Part shown: positions 17,394 to 27,069 of the stretch, one piece after another
Layout of the letters: every line of letters starts with the position of its first letter
How positions within the stretch are numbered: the stretch's first letter is position 1
Assembly (NCBI RefSeq): GCF_001435845.1
Contig: NZ_CM003596.1
Span: forward strand, 744,001 to 808,000
Source: Psychrobacter sp. P11G3
Lineage (GTDB): Bacteria > Pseudomonadota > Gammaproteobacteria > Pseudomonadales > Moraxellaceae
Length of the DNA: 64,000 nt
Direction of reading: 5' to 3'
The notes under the pieces: model-generated
What the model was told of the DNA's origin: nothing
The model's input: the letters and a program-made list of their open reading frames with translations, nothing else
Databases searched by the model: none
Translations under genes and position numbers: made by a program

Positions 17394-17804
17394 TTACTCA
17401 TGACAGGAGTTATCGACAAGCGCGTTTAAAATGCCACATGATGACGCTGGTGCACTACTTGCACATTTCTGGCGCAAAACGGTCAAGTGATGCTTTAAGT
17501 GCATCAGTTCTTCCATTCGTATTTCCACAGCATGAATGTGCTCATCTAGCAAGTTATTCACATCGCCGCAGTCCTTGTCAGGCGACTCCCAGTATTCAAG
17601 TAAGATTCGCACATCATCTAAAGCCATATCGAGCGTACGGCAATGTAGGATAAATTGTAGACGCTCAATGTGCTCTTCATTATATAAACGATAATTCCCT
17701 TCGCTACGAAAAGGCTCGGGTAATAAACGCTCTTTTTCATAATAGCGAATGGTTTCTACTGTGGCACCTGTGCGTTTAGCGAGCTCACCAATTTTGATTG
17801 TCAT
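17394..17804 (-). CDS. cadR: MerR-family Cd/Pb/Zn-responsive regulator, copy 1
   Basis: This 136-residue protein has a MerR winged helix (MTIKIGELAKRTGATVETIRYYEKERLLP), the dimer helix, and cysteines at 79, 114 and 123. The positions agree with the metal ligands of the CadR/PbrR group. The tail is short and lacks the His-rich end of Pseudomonas CadR. It is divergent from cadA across a 142-bp region holding a MerR-type promoter. In the known mechanism the apo-protein holds the stretched promoter inactive and the metal-bound form untwists it. Cd versus Pb versus Zn preference cannot be decided here. Confidence 0.88.
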   Translation of the reverse strand: MTIKIGELAKRTGATVETIRYYEKERLLPEPFRSEGNYRLYNEEHIERLQFILHCRTLDMALDDVRILLEYWESPDKDCGDVNNLLDEHIHAVEIRMEELMHLKHHLTVLRQKCASSAPASSCGILNALVDNSCHE

Positions 17805-17890
17805 AACAACCTCTACGATTTAAATAATTAAAGTGGCTGTAAAGACTAGCGCTAGAGAAATTAAAATTACGAAACTGTAGATAAATAACC

Positions 17891-17921
17891 TTGACTCTAA
17901 AGCCACTATAGGGTTCATAAT
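17891..17921 (+). promoter_or_regulatory. MerR-type promoter/operator of cadA, copy 1
   Basis: TTGACT (17891-17896) and CATAAT (17916-17921) are separated by 19 bp instead of 17. The dyad ACTCTA...TAGGGT (17894-17914) lies between them. An over-long spacer with this dyad is diagnostic of MerR-family metal promoters. It faces cadA, whose ATG is 26 bp downstream. Confidence 0.85.
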
Positions 17922-17946
17922 ATCATTATTCAAAGGGTAAATTATT

Positions 17947-20148
17947 ATGAAATATCATATTGAAGGTATGGACTGTGCCAGTTGCATCGGCAAGATTGAA
18001 ACAGCTTTGAAACGTATGCCTGGGGTTTCTGATGTTCAGCTGAATTTCGCTACAGAAACGCTAGAGCTAAATTTAGCCCCTGGTGCGCCGACTCAGGCTA
18101 GTGATATCGAAAAAACAATCAAAAGCCTAGGGTTCGGCATCTCTGCCAATACTGGTCAACAAACTGTATCGGCTATTGATATTGACAGCGACAATCAGAT
18201 GGCTCCGCAGGATAAGCAATGGTGGCAAACTCAAAAAGGCAAACAGGTTGTTGGCCTCGGTATTTTGATGGGCAGCGCTTATGCACTGTCACTACTGTTG
18301 CCCGCTTATGGGATATGGGTGTTTGCCATCGCTGTGATTGTAGGCGTTTTTCCATTTGCGCGCAAAGCCTTAGCACTGGCTAAAACAGGTTCATTCTTTT
18401 CAATTGAAACGCTGATGTCCGTCGCCGTGCTTGGCGCACTTATCATTGGTGAAGCTGAAGAGGCCGCAGCAGTTGTCTTTTTGTTCTCAATCGGTGAACT
18501 GTTTGAGAGTATCGCTGCTGATCGCGCTCGCGCTGGCATCAGAGCCTTATCATCGCTGGTTCCGAAAAGTGCAATTTTACTTGATGCTCAAGGTGGGCAG
18601 CGTAACGTTCCAGCGACTTCATTACAAGTGAATGACCTTGTGCTGGTGCGTCCTGGAGATAGGGTATCTGCTGATGGTTCCATTGTTCAAGGTGCGTCCA
18701 GCCTTGATGATTCGCCCGTGACGGGAGAGTCTGTTCCTGTTGCCAAGACGATGGGTGACAATGTATTTGCAGGGTCAATTAACATCGATGGTGTGCTCCA
18801 AGTGCGCGTAGAAAAGACAGCCGCCGATAACACCATTTCGCGCATTATTGAGCTGGTAGAGCAAGCCCAAGCCTCCAAAGCACCCACTGCCCGTTTTATT
18901 GAGAAATTCAGTCGCTATTACACACCGGCAGTGATGGCTATTGCCGCACTAATTATTATCATTCCACCGTTAGCCATGGGTGGAGATTGGTCAACTTGGT
19001 TATATCGAGGTCTAGCCTTATTATTGATTGCCTGTCCCTGTGCTCTTGTACTATCAACACCCGCTGCCATCGCCTCTGGTCTTGCTGTTGGTGCGCGCCG
19101 TGGCTTGCTGATCAAAGGCGGTAGTGCTTTAGAAACTATCGGCCAAGTGAAGACGGTCGCTTTTGACAAGACAGGCACTTTAACTGAAGGCAAACCATGC
19201 GTGACCGATGTTGTTGCCTTTACACAAGAGGACTCAAGTATTCAAGGTCAGAATTCTCAAGGTCAAGATGAGATATTGGCGCTTTTTGCCAGTGTGGAGA
19301 TTGGTTCTAGTCACCCGCTTGCTGAAGCCATTGTCAGTCATGCTGAAGCTGCTAAAGTGGTCATACCTGTGGCCTCCAATGCTTCTGCAACTGCCGGTAA
19401 AGCGGTACACGCAACTGTCGCGGAGCGCGCGCTAGCTATCGGTTCGCCTGTTTACGCAGCCGATGAGGCATTGATTTCATTCACACAACAGGCGCAAATC
19501 GAGGCGCTGCAAAATGAGGGTAAGACCGTCTCTGTTCTTTTCGATGAGCAAAACCGTGAAGTGCTTGGATTAATCGCGCTAAGAGACGAATTACGAGACG
19601 ACGCTCATGAAGGTGTGGCTCAGCTCAAAGCGATGGGTTTGCGCTCCGTCATGCTAACAGGCGACAACCGCTTAACCGCTCAAGCACTTGCCAGTAATTT
19701 AGACGTGGAATGGGAAGCTGAGCTGTTGCCTGAGGACAAACTGCGCCTGCTTAACGAAATGAAGAACAACCGCAAAATAGCGATGGTTGGTGATGGTATT
19801 AACGATGCGCCAGCGCTAGCAACTGCCGATGTTGGCATCGCGATGGGTGGTGGTACCGATGTGGCCATTGAGACGGCCGATATCGCATTATTAAAAAGTC
19901 GTGTCACGGACATGGCTCATCTCATCGCACTTTCACGTGCCACCATGCGCAACATTCATCAGAACGTCATTTTCGCTTTAGGTCTCAAAGGCGTCTTTCT
20001 GATCACGACCGTATTCGGCATTACTGGACTATGGATTGCGGTTCTAGCTGATGCTGGAGCAACAGTGCTCGTTACTCTTAATGCGTTACGTTTACTGCGC
20101 TTTAAAGGCGCGCCTCCACTGGTAAATCCGCCTAAAGTAGTTAAATAA
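17947..20148 (+). CDS. cadA: P1B-type Zn/Cd/Pb-exporting ATPase, copy 1
   Basis: This 733-residue inner-membrane pump exports soft divalent metals using ATP. It has an N-terminal heavy-metal-associated domain with Cys10-x-x-Cys13 (MDCASC), eight membrane helices, and the actuator motif TGES. CPC sits at 363-365 (LLIACPCALVLSTPAA), the phosphorylation site is DKTGTLTEGK with Asp407, an HP motif lies in SSHPLAEAI, and the hinge is GDGINDAPAL near 616. The helix-8 segment LADAGATVLVTLNALRLL has the Asp typical of the Zn/Cd/Pb subgroup. Divergent cadR and its promoter support metal induction. ZntA would be an equally good name. Confidence 0.92.
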   Translation: MKYHIEGMDCASCIGKIETALKRMPGVSDVQLNFATETLELNLAPGAPTQASDIEKTIKSLGFGISANTGQQTVSAIDIDSDNQMAPQDKQWWQTQKGKQVVGLGILMGSAYALSLLLPAYGIWVFAIAVIVGVFPFARKALALAKTGSFFSIETLMSVAVLGALIIGEAEEAAAVVFLFSIGELFESIAADRARAGIRALSSLVPKSAILLDAQGGQRNVPATSLQVNDLVLVRPGDRVSADGSIVQGASSLDDSPVTGESVPVAKTMGDNVFAGSINIDGVLQVRVEKTAADNTISRIIELVEQAQASKAPTARFIEKFSRYYTPAVMAIAALIIIIPPLAMGGDWSTWLYRGLALLLIACPCALVLSTPAAIASGLAVGARRGLLIKGGSALETIGQVKTVAFDKTGTLTEGKPCVTDVVAFTQEDSSIQGQNSQGQDEILALFASVEIGSSHPLAEAIVSHAEAAKVVIPVASNASATAGKAVHATVAERALAIGSPVYAADEALISFTQQAQIEALQNEGKTVSVLFDEQNREVLGLIALRDELRDDAHEGVAQLKAMGLRSVMLTGDNRLTAQALASNLDVEWEAELLPEDKLRLLNEMKNNRKIAMVGDGINDAPALATADVGIAMGGGTDVAIETADIALLKSRVTDMAHLIALSRATMRNIHQNVIFALGLKGVFLITTVFGITGLWIAVLADAGATVLVTLNALRLLRFKGAPPLVNPPKVVK

Positions 20149-20269
20149 AACCCTTCGAAATCAATTAAAAACTAGAGATAGCAGCAGATTTCAGGGGTGG
20201 GTTCTAATAATAAAAATTCCACCGCCACAGTAAACTGCAACCGCATTAGAGTAAATAAGGTTAGACCGT

Positions 20270-22318
20270 ATGTTGATTACAGAATTGGGCTATTTTGCCT
20301 TGCTTACCGCTTTTGTATTGGCGTTATTGCAGGTAATTCTGCCAACTATTGGTGTTATTCGTAACCAAGTTGCTTGGCAACGACTAGCCCCTAGCCTAGC
20401 TTGGGCACAGTTTGCCGCCATGATAACGTCATTTGGCGCTTTGATAGCAGGTTTTTATTATAATGATTTTAGCCTCAGTTACGTCGCGCAGCATTCTAAT
20501 ACGCTGTTGCCTTGGTACTATAAGTTATCGGCGACATGGGGCGGACACGAGGGCTCTTTGCTGCTATGGATGACCATCATGGCCACATGGTGTGCACTGG
20601 TATCATACTTTAGTCGCGGCTTGCCGTTATCAATGCGTGCGCGGGTATTAGTTATTTTGGCCGGTGTACAGTTAATGATGCTAACGATGCTGATATTTAC
20701 CTCGTCACCGTTTGAGCGTACCTTACCCAATCTAGCGGTCGATGGCGCTGATTTAAATCCTGTCCTACAAGATTTCGGTCTGATTATTCATCCGCCCATG
20801 TTATATATGGGCTATGTGGGTATGGTAGTACCTTTTGCATTTTGTATGGCGGCATTGTGGGAAGGGCGTTTAGATGCTGCTTGGACACGCTGGTCACGTC
20901 CATGGGCGCTCGCGGCTTGGGGATTTTTGACCATTGGTATTGCACTGGGCTCGTGGTGGGCCTACTACGAGCTTGGCTGGGGCGGTTGGTGGTTTTGGGA
21001 TCCGGTAGAGAATGCCTCGTTTATGCCTTGGCTTGTCGGCTTAGCATTGCTGCATTCATTAGCAGTCACTGAAAAGCGCGGGGTGTTTAAAGCATGGACC
21101 ATCATGCTGGCTATTTTCGCCTTTGCCTTAAGCTTGCTTGGCACGTTCCTGGTACGCTCTGGAGTCCTTACCTCAGTGCATTCGTTTGCCGCTGATCCGA
21201 CGCGTGGTTTGGTTATCTTAGCTATTCTTGGCATTATCATCGGTAGTGGTCTATTAATGTTTGCCGTTCGAGGTTGGCGTTTAACCGTTGAAAGTCAATA
21301 TCAGCTGATTTCACGTGAGTCCTTTTTAGTGATCAACAACGCCATCATTTTGATTGCAACCTTAGTGGTGCTGCTCGGCACCCTTTACCCTATTATCGCT
21401 GATGCTTTTGGTTTAGGACAAGTGTCCGTTGGCCCTCCTTATTTTAATGCATTATTTGTACCTTTAACGTGGCTGTTATTAATAGCTATGGGTATGGGCT
21501 CAAATATTCGCTGGAAAAAAGACACCCGTCCACTACTGGGTATAGGCATGGTCATCGCCGTTAGTAGCTTAGTATTAGCCGCCATTATTACTTACTTTGT
21601 TAATCCATCGTCTATGCTTAATATTGGTGTGACTTTAGCCGTTAGCTTTTGGGCACTGCTATGGATGGCAGTTGATTTTAAAGATAAAACTAAGAATGCG
21701 CCTAATCTTTTTAACGGTTTGCGGCAGTTGCGTCTGAGCTATTGGGGTCAACAGACTGCTCATATTGGCGTATTGGTTGCTGTCATTGGCATAGCCTTTA
21801 CTAGTAGCCTGAGTATTGAGCGTGACGTAGCAATGGGTATTGGCGATACAGTCAATGTTCAAGGTTACGATTTTGAAGTAACTGAATTTTTTGAAATAAA
21901 GGGTAGTAACTTTGATGCAACGCAAGCGCAAGTCGTGGTATCCAAAGACGGTCGTGAAGTGGCGAAACTGACTCCAGAAAAGCGTACTTATATTATCAGC
22001 ACGATGCCAACGACTGAAGCCGCTATTGACCCCAGTCTTATGCGCGATGTTTATGTCGCACTGGGCGAACCTATTGCCGATGGTAGTAACCAATGGGCAT
22101 TAAGGATTTATGTAAAACCATTAATTCGCTGGATTTGGTTAGGGGCAATTATCATGGCTCTAGGTGGATTAATTAGTATGCTTGATAAACGATACCGCAT
22201 CAAAAAAGTTAAAGCTCCGTTGCTAGTTACTGGTAGTTTGGCTACTGATGGAGTCAATGAGGTAGCTATTGAGCAGGCAATCTCAGCATCGACGATGTCG
22301 ACACTAAAGGAGAAATAA
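20270..22318 (+). CDS. ccmF: cytochrome c haem lyase subunit CcmF, copy 1
   Basis: This 682-residue polytopic protein attaches haem to apocytochrome c on the periplasmic side, with CcmH and CcmI. It has about 15 membrane helices, the WGGHEGSLLLW segment and the tryptophan-rich signature GWGGWWFWDPVENASFMPW, plus a periplasmic C-terminal loop. It heads a tight ccmF-G-H-I operon. ccmABCDE are not in the window, and a metal-efflux gene lies directly upstream, so the ccm genes are split or the front part is elsewhere. Confidence 0.95.
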   Translation: MLITELGYFALLTAFVLALLQVILPTIGVIRNQVAWQRLAPSLAWAQFAAMITSFGALIAGFYYNDFSLSYVAQHSNTLLPWYYKLSATWGGHEGSLLLWMTIMATWCALVSYFSRGLPLSMRARVLVILAGVQLMMLTMLIFTSSPFERTLPNLAVDGADLNPVLQDFGLIIHPPMLYMGYVGMVVPFAFCMAALWEGRLDAAWTRWSRPWALAAWGFLTIGIALGSWWAYYELGWGGWWFWDPVENASFMPWLVGLALLHSLAVTEKRGVFKAWTIMLAIFAFALSLLGTFLVRSGVLTSVHSFAADPTRGLVILAILGIIIGSGLLMFAVRGWRLTVESQYQLISRESFLVINNAIILIATLVVLLGTLYPIIADAFGLGQVSVGPPYFNALFVPLTWLLLIAMGMGSNIRWKKDTRPLLGIGMVIAVSSLVLAAIITYFVNPSSMLNIGVTLAVSFWALLWMAVDFKDKTKNAPNLFNGLRQLRLSYWGQQTAHIGVLVAVIGIAFTSSLSIERDVAMGIGDTVNVQGYDFEVTEFFEIKGSNFDATQAQVVVSKDGREVAKLTPEKRTYIISTMPTTEAAIDPSLMRDVYVALGEPIADGSNQWALRIYVKPLIRWIWLGAIIMALGGLISMLDKRYRIKKVKAPLLVTGSLATDGVNEVAIEQAISASTMSTLKEK

Positions 22319-22981
22319 ATGACTATGTCGAATAACACTCCTGAGCAAAAAGATAGCCAAAACAGTAAGCAGCGTAACCCAAAGGCAATGAAAAAAAAGC
22401 AGATGAAGCTATGGTTCTTAATTCCGCTTATCCTCTTTTTTGGTTTGGTAGTTATATTGTACATGCGCTTAGGTAAACCAACAGACATTGTGACCAATAC
22501 CGCTCTTGAGCGTCCGGTTCCTACCTTTGAGCTGCCGGTATTAGCAGATACTACCCGTACTATCACCAATGATAATTTGCCGGATAAGCCGTTCTTACTT
22601 AATGTTTGGGGCTCATGGTGTCCAACTTGCGTTATTGAGCATCCGTTTTTAATGCAACTAGAAGAGCGCGGCGTTGATATCGTTGGTGTGAATTATAAGG
22701 ATGAGATTGGTAATGCGCTCAGTTACTTAAACCGAGGCGGTGATCCATTTTCTATGTCTATTCAGGATTCATTGGGTCAGTTTGCTCTAGACTTAGGCAT
22801 AACTGGTGCGCCCGAAACCTTTGTTGTGGATGGAGATGGCATCATTCGTCAGCATATTGTTGGTGAGATTAATGAAGCCAATTGGCAACAGCGTGTTAAG
22901 CCGTGCCTGACCGTACTTAATGAGGCTAATAAGAACAACGATAGCCCTGATCTCATTCAGGTTGAGGAGATGTGCAAATGA
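22319..22981 (+). CDS. ccmG: thiol:disulfide oxidoreductase CcmG/DsbE, copy 1
   Basis: This 220-residue membrane-anchored thioredoxin-like protein has one anchor (LWFLIPLILFFGLVVILYM, about 34-52) and the active site WGSWCPTC near 100. The GAPETFVVDGDGIIR cis-proline region is specific to the CcmG group. It reduces apocytochrome c cysteines and is itself reduced by DsbD. Its ATG immediately follows the ccmF stop; a second ATG 6 bp on is also possible. Confidence 0.93.
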   Translation: MTMSNNTPEQKDSQNSKQRNPKAMKKKQMKLWFLIPLILFFGLVVILYMRLGKPTDIVTNTALERPVPTFELPVLADTTRTITNDNLPDKPFLLNVWGSWCPTCVIEHPFLMQLEERGVDIVGVNYKDEIGNALSYLNRGGDPFSMSIQDSLGQFALDLGITGAPETFVVDGDGIIRQHIVGEINEANWQQRVKPCLTVLNEANKNNDSPDLIQVEEMCK

Positions 22982-23547
22982 ACGTTACTCGAATAAGAGC
23001 TCCTCAAATAAAACTCAATATAATTTTAAAACTAGCAAGCTTAATACTAGCGTGTCTGCTTAACATGACGGCAAACGCAGCTATTGACGTATACGATTTT
23101 GATTCACCACAGCAAGAAGCTCAGTATCGTGGATTAATAGAAGAGTTTCGCTGCCCAAAATGCCAAAATCAAAACCTTGCAGCCTCTGATGCACCGATTG
23201 CACAGGATCTAAAGCAAAAAGTCTATGATTTAATTAAAGATAGACGTAGTGATGCTGAAATACGCGCCTATATGCAAGAGCGCTACGGTGACTTTATTAG
23301 CTACAAGCCGCCTATGCGACCATCGACATGGATCCTATGGTTTTTTCCACCACTATTATTGCTCGTCTTAATTGTTGGTTGGTTTTGGCAAAGTAAACGC
23401 CGCCAAGTTGTCGCCCGTGGCCAAAACGGCGTTACAGTGAACAGTACTGCTGCCTTGACCTCTACGGAAAAGGCTGAGCTTGATCGTCTATTATCGCAAG
23501 CTGAGAGTGTCGACCACGACATTACTAGCCTAGAGGACAAAAAATGA
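22978..23547 (+). CDS. ccmH: cytochrome c maturation protein CcmH, copy 1
   Basis: I use the ATG at 22978, which overlaps the ccmG stop (ATGA) and has GAGGAG upstream. The 189-residue product has a signal/anchor, the redox motif FRCPKCQNQNLAASDAPIA, and a second membrane helix (STWILWFFPPLLLLVLIVGWFW). CcmH holds apocytochrome thiols for haem attachment. The length corresponds to the short CcmH, with CcmI as a separate gene. Confidence 0.93.
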   Translation: MNVTRIRAPQIKLNIILKLASLILACLLNMTANAAIDVYDFDSPQQEAQYRGLIEEFRCPKCQNQNLAASDAPIAQDLKQKVYDLIKDRRSDAEIRAYMQERYGDFISYKPPMRPSTWILWFFPPLLLLVLIVGWFWQSKRRQVVARGQNGVTVNSTAALTSTEKAELDRLLSQAESVDHDITSLEDKK

Positions 23548-24824
23548 CTCTATTTTCTACTTTTGGCTTATTTGTAACTCTAAGCTTGCTGATTGCTCTT
23601 ATATTTTCGCTGATTGCTATTATGCCATGGCTACGAGCACCGCGTTTGCAGTCCAAACCAATAGACAATCAACTGCTAGATATTAATGTTGCAGTATTTC
23701 GCGAACGTTTAGCTGAGCTACAAACAGATAAAGACAGCGGTACTATTAATAATAGCCATTATCAAAATCAAAAGCTGGAACTGGAGCGTCAGCTATTAGA
23801 TGCGCAGCGTCAGATAACACCTATGGTCACCCCTGATGTCAAAAGCAGTTTAATTGTCGCAGCTTGGATCCCAATATTGGCTGCAATGGCGTATTTACTA
23901 ATAGGTAATCGTACGCCCGTGTTTGATTTGTGGACAGCTGAGGACAAAGTAGGACAAGTGGCTGACGACCTATTGACAGCTAAAATTGACAAGCCGCCAT
24001 CATGGGCGTTTGAAGATGGTCGTCAACTGATTAGCGCCATGCAAACCAATGTTCATCGTAATGCTGATGATCCTAATCGCTGGATGCGCCTATCCGAGCT
24101 TTTCTTATCTATGGAGGCAACTGATTCTGCGCTGGAAGCCTTATCTCGTGCCTATCGTTTAGCTCCTGAAAATGAAGAAATCGCCACCACTTATGCTCAG
24201 ACTAGCTTTTTTGTTAATGAAGGTCAGTTAGACGCCAATATTCGCCGTGTATTACAAGCTATATTAGCTAAGAATCCGCAGCATGAACGGGCTCAAATGC
24301 TCATGGCAATGGGTGAGACTCGTAGTAGTAACTTTGCCCAAGCGCAAGGTTGGATTAAACGCTTACAAGGCAGCATTGTGGCCAAACCAGGTGATCATAC
24401 TAAAGCTTTAGCAAGCTTAGATGAGTTAAGCAACTACGTTAGCACGCAAGAAAAGCAAGCGCTAGAAGGTATTGACGTGACAGTGAACATTAACGCTAAT
24501 TTATTACCGTTAGTGAAAGCTGATGATGTGTTGTTTGTTGCGATACGTGACGTTAAAGGAGGTCCACCGTTTGCCGCCAAACGTTTACCCATTAGTGTTA
24601 TTAAGCAAGGTGAGGCCAGTATCCGTTTAAGCAATCTTGATGCGATGATGCCAGATCGCACGTTAAATTCAGCTCGTAGTGACAAAACTCAGTTAGCAGT
24701 CGTTGCTCGTATTAGTCATAGCGGTAATGCCATAGCAGAGTCAGGCGACTTATCGGGTAATCCTATAGTGATTAGCGCTGAACAGACTCAGGTTAATGTT
24801 GAAATCAATCAACAGATTCCCTAA
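23544..24824 (+). CDS. ccmI: cytochrome c maturation protein CcmI (CycH), copy 1
   Basis: This 426-residue protein has two N-terminal membrane helices (residues 5-28 and about 95-115) around a cytoplasmic leucine-zipper loop. A periplasmic TPR region (WMRLSELFLSMEATDSALEALSRAYRLAPENEEIA...) and a beta-rich C-terminal domain follow. CcmI chaperones apocytochrome c to CcmFH. It overlaps ccmH by 4 bp and ends the operon. The window shows the end of this gene only in copy 1. Confidence 0.92.
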   Translation: MTLFSTFGLFVTLSLLIALIFSLIAIMPWLRAPRLQSKPIDNQLLDINVAVFRERLAELQTDKDSGTINNSHYQNQKLELERQLLDAQRQITPMVTPDVKSSLIVAAWIPILAAMAYLLIGNRTPVFDLWTAEDKVGQVADDLLTAKIDKPPSWAFEDGRQLISAMQTNVHRNADDPNRWMRLSELFLSMEATDSALEALSRAYRLAPENEEIATTYAQTSFFVNEGQLDANIRRVLQAILAKNPQHERAQMLMAMGETRSSNFAQAQGWIKRLQGSIVAKPGDHTKALASLDELSNYVSTQEKQALEGIDVTVNINANLLPLVKADDVLFVAIRDVKGGPPFAAKRLPISVIKQGEASIRLSNLDAMMPDRTLNSARSDKTQLAVVARISHSGNAIAESGDLSGNPIVISAEQTQVNVEINQQIP

Positions 24825-24965
24825 TAAAAAATTATTACCGTAAGTTTCATAATACCATAGCGGTAAGTGGAGCAGTTTTTAAAAGTGACGCTATTAATAG
24901 TCGTATACTAAAAACATATACGTTTAACATTGTTCATTGTATAAACACAGATAAAGAAAACAACT

Positions 24966-25673
24966 ATGACTGAATCTACCGACAGATTAGATAGTACTAA
25001 ATTGAATAGCGTTGAATCGGCTAGTACTAATATTGCTGACAATAAAGTACCTATAGCTGTGAGTAGTACACATCAATCAATTGACTCTAAAACTATGAAT
25101 CACACGCCTAAAGCTATGTACGTAACTTCAGGCAACTCGATAACACCTAAAGGTAAGTTGGATAAAATGCCAAAAATGGTTGCCAATGGCAGTCGCGCTT
25201 TTATCTGGTATTTGTTGGCGATAATGGTATTAATACTTGATCAATGGACTAAGTGGTTGGCCGAAACCAAGTTAACTTTTAATAATCCTGTACCGGTTAT
25301 TGAACCATTCCTCAACTGGACACTTGCTTATAACTATGGAGCAGCATTTAGCTTTTTAGCCGATGCTGGTGGTTGGCAGAAGTGGTTTTTCTCAGGTATA
25401 GCATTGATAATGGCTATTTTTTTGACGGTTTATTTAATCAAAGCACCACGCAAAGCCAAGCTATTATCTATGGGTTTAGCATTAGTGCTTGGCGGCGCAA
25501 TTGGTAACCTAACCGATCGTTTAAGACTCGGTAAAGTGGTCGACTTTATTCATGTGCACTATGCTGATGTCTGGAATTATCCTATTTTTAATGTTGCGGA
25601 TATAGGTGTCTGTGTCGGTGTAGCGTTGATTATAATTGATATGATGTTTTTGGAAAGTAAGCGTAATGAATAA
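24966..25673 (+). CDS. lspA: lipoprotein signal peptidase (SPase II)
   Basis: This 235-residue protein has the four-helix LspA core from about residue 72 (WYLLAIMVLILDQWTKW). Both catalytic Asp boxes are present: GNLTDRLRLGKVVDFIHVHY and FNVADIGVCVG. The first 70 residues are a polar, Ser/Thr/Lys-rich extension not found in usual LspA (about 160-170 residues). A later start is possible, although the frame is open from 24966 and has ATGs at 25095, 25116 and 25167. It cleaves prolipoproteins before Lnt acts. Whether it belongs to the duplicated segment cannot be seen. Confidence 0.92.
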   Translation: MTESTDRLDSTKLNSVESASTNIADNKVPIAVSSTHQSIDSKTMNHTPKAMYVTSGNSITPKGKLDKMPKMVANGSRAFIWYLLAIMVLILDQWTKWLAETKLTFNNPVPVIEPFLNWTLAYNYGAAFSFLADAGGWQKWFFSGIALIMAIFLTVYLIKAPRKAKLLSMGLALVLGGAIGNLTDRLRLGKVVDFIHVHYADVWNYPIFNVADIGVCVGVALIIIDMMFLESKRNE

Positions 25674-26442
25674 ACATGTAAATGTTGATCAGTACAAATA
25701 AAAAGAACTAGCGTCATAGCTGCTTTATACGGAAAGATACTATTTATACTCAAGTGTGTTTATAAAAATGCGAACTGGAATGTGATGTATGATTAATACA
25801 AACACTCTCTCATTCTATGTACTAAAACCCAATGCATAATTGTATGCGAGTGAACGCAGAATGATTTTGAAGTGGCTAGACGAAGACGTGACGTGCTAAG
25901 TGGTAGATGACAAAAACCAGTAATTCAAAGCTCTGTACAAAGCTATATACTTATAGGCTCAGCTCTCAAAATGAAAATGCTTCTTTGAGCAATACCTGCG
26001 GGCGTACTCGGCTCACTCTTACCGTTTGGCACGTTTATATCCGATCGTTTACTAAAAAATAATTTATAGACAAGTGGAAGTAAAGGAGCTTAGAACAAGC
26101 CCTGCTACAAACGTATTTTATTACTCAAGGTTACTTTTCTTAATTAAATCACAAGCCACCATTAAATAACATTGAGCATAAATTAATCACCATAAAATTT
26201 TAATTTAGACCCAGTATGAATAATCTAACACTCTACTCACTTTTCCAATTTATCTTACATCCTGTTGACAAACCCATCTTGTTTAAAGACCAAACAGGTT
26301 TTGTCATTGCAATGGATTTCCTATTATTCTAGGGTATAGGTTATTGATAAAAATAGCTTATATTGTATATAGCAGTATATTTTTTGAGGATATTTTTTAC
26401 AGTGAGATGATAAACTATAGTGCTAAATTATGAATAATTAAA
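25674..26442. other. 769-bp A/T-rich stretch without a convincing gene
   Basis: Stops are dense in all frames. Two short open scraps are visible: AIPAGVLGSLLPFGTFISDRLLKN (about 25991-26062), which looks like a piece of a membrane protein, and a 38-codon frame at about 26216-26332. Both are too short to assign. This is the transition from the lspA side into the plasmid-like block and probably contains decayed DNA. Confidence 0.5.
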
Positions 26443-26787
26443 GTGGTAGGTTTTTTGTTTGAATTAAAAACAGTAGGGCTTTTTGCCGTTACTGCTCTAG
26501 CAGAGATTATAGGTTGCTATTTGCCATACTTATGGCTGAGAGAGGGTAAGTCAATATGGCTGCTTGTCCCTAGTGCGCTTAGTTTGGTTGCTTTTGTATG
26601 GCTACTGACTTTACATCCAACCGCCGTTGGCAGAGTTTATGCCGCCTACGGTGGTGTGTATGTAACAATGGCAATTCTTTGGTTATGGGCTGTTGATGGT
26701 ATTCGACCAACGACATGGGACATATTAGGTACAGCAGTGGCACTTCTAGGCATGGCTATTATTATGTTTGCACCTCGCAATACATAG
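26443..26787 (+). CDS. ynfA: YnfA/UPF0060 family small membrane protein
   Basis: This 114-residue protein has four membrane helices. The family signatures are [44 protein letters not shown] and the C-terminal [14 protein letters not shown]. It starts with GTG at 26443; a TTG at 26455 is an alternative. YnfA proteins resemble small multidrug-resistance transporters, and some members export antiseptics, but the physiological substrate here is unknown. It stands alone between decayed DNA, as a passenger gene would. Confidence 0.88.
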   Translation: MVGFLFELKTVGLFAVTALAEIIGCYLPYLWLREGKSIWLLVPSALSLVAFVWLLTLHPTAVGRVYAAYGGVYVTMAILWLWAVDGIRPTTWDILGTAVALLGMAIIMFAPRNT

Positions 26788-26799
26788 AATACGGTTGTT

Positions 26800-26912
26800 T
26801 TAACCATCACGTACTAAAAACTCCACTATGGCTGGTACATTCTCTCTAGCACTGCGGCCAGCACCAATCAGAGTGGCAGAACCTGGGCTTGCCCAGTCGC
26901 CATAACAGAGGT
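26800..26912 (-). pseudogene. C-terminal scrap of an FAD/NAD(P)-dependent oxidoreductase
   Basis: The minus strand reads NLCYGDWASPGSATLIGAGRSARENVPAIVEFLVRDG and then stops at 26800. This resembles the FAD-binding C-terminal end of flavin amine oxidase/phytoene dehydrogenase-like enzymes (GDW..PGS..GA..S....A). Only about 37 residues survive and no upstream part joins in frame. Confidence 0.4.
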
Positions 26913-27069
26913 TATGACAAACGACGTTGGTAGAAAAAGTCAGTTTTCACTGGTTCTATTTAAGCATACTCCAAGGGGACCATCTAAAAGGCATCAAAAA
27001 CCGATTAATAGACGACTTAAAATAGACTGCTGTAATGGAGATGCTTATAACAGACTATTGTACGTATTT

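Larger units (their letters stand above)
13178..24399. repeat. long direct repeat, copy 1 (at least 11.2 kb)
   Basis: Every position here has its counterpart 39,601 bp later (52779-64000). The left edge is sharp: it abuts the right end of the IS3 element. The right edge is unknown because copy 2 is cut by the window end. By eye I count about 17 base differences, all between 13334 and 14309; from 14310 on the copies read the same, including intergenic DNA. It contains lnt to ccmI. Confidence 0.97.

Noticed and set aside
21659..22093. 144-codon reverse frame inside ccmF (and its copy at 61260)
   Set aside because: It is antisense to a conserved gene, has no ribosome site and no recognisable protein character.
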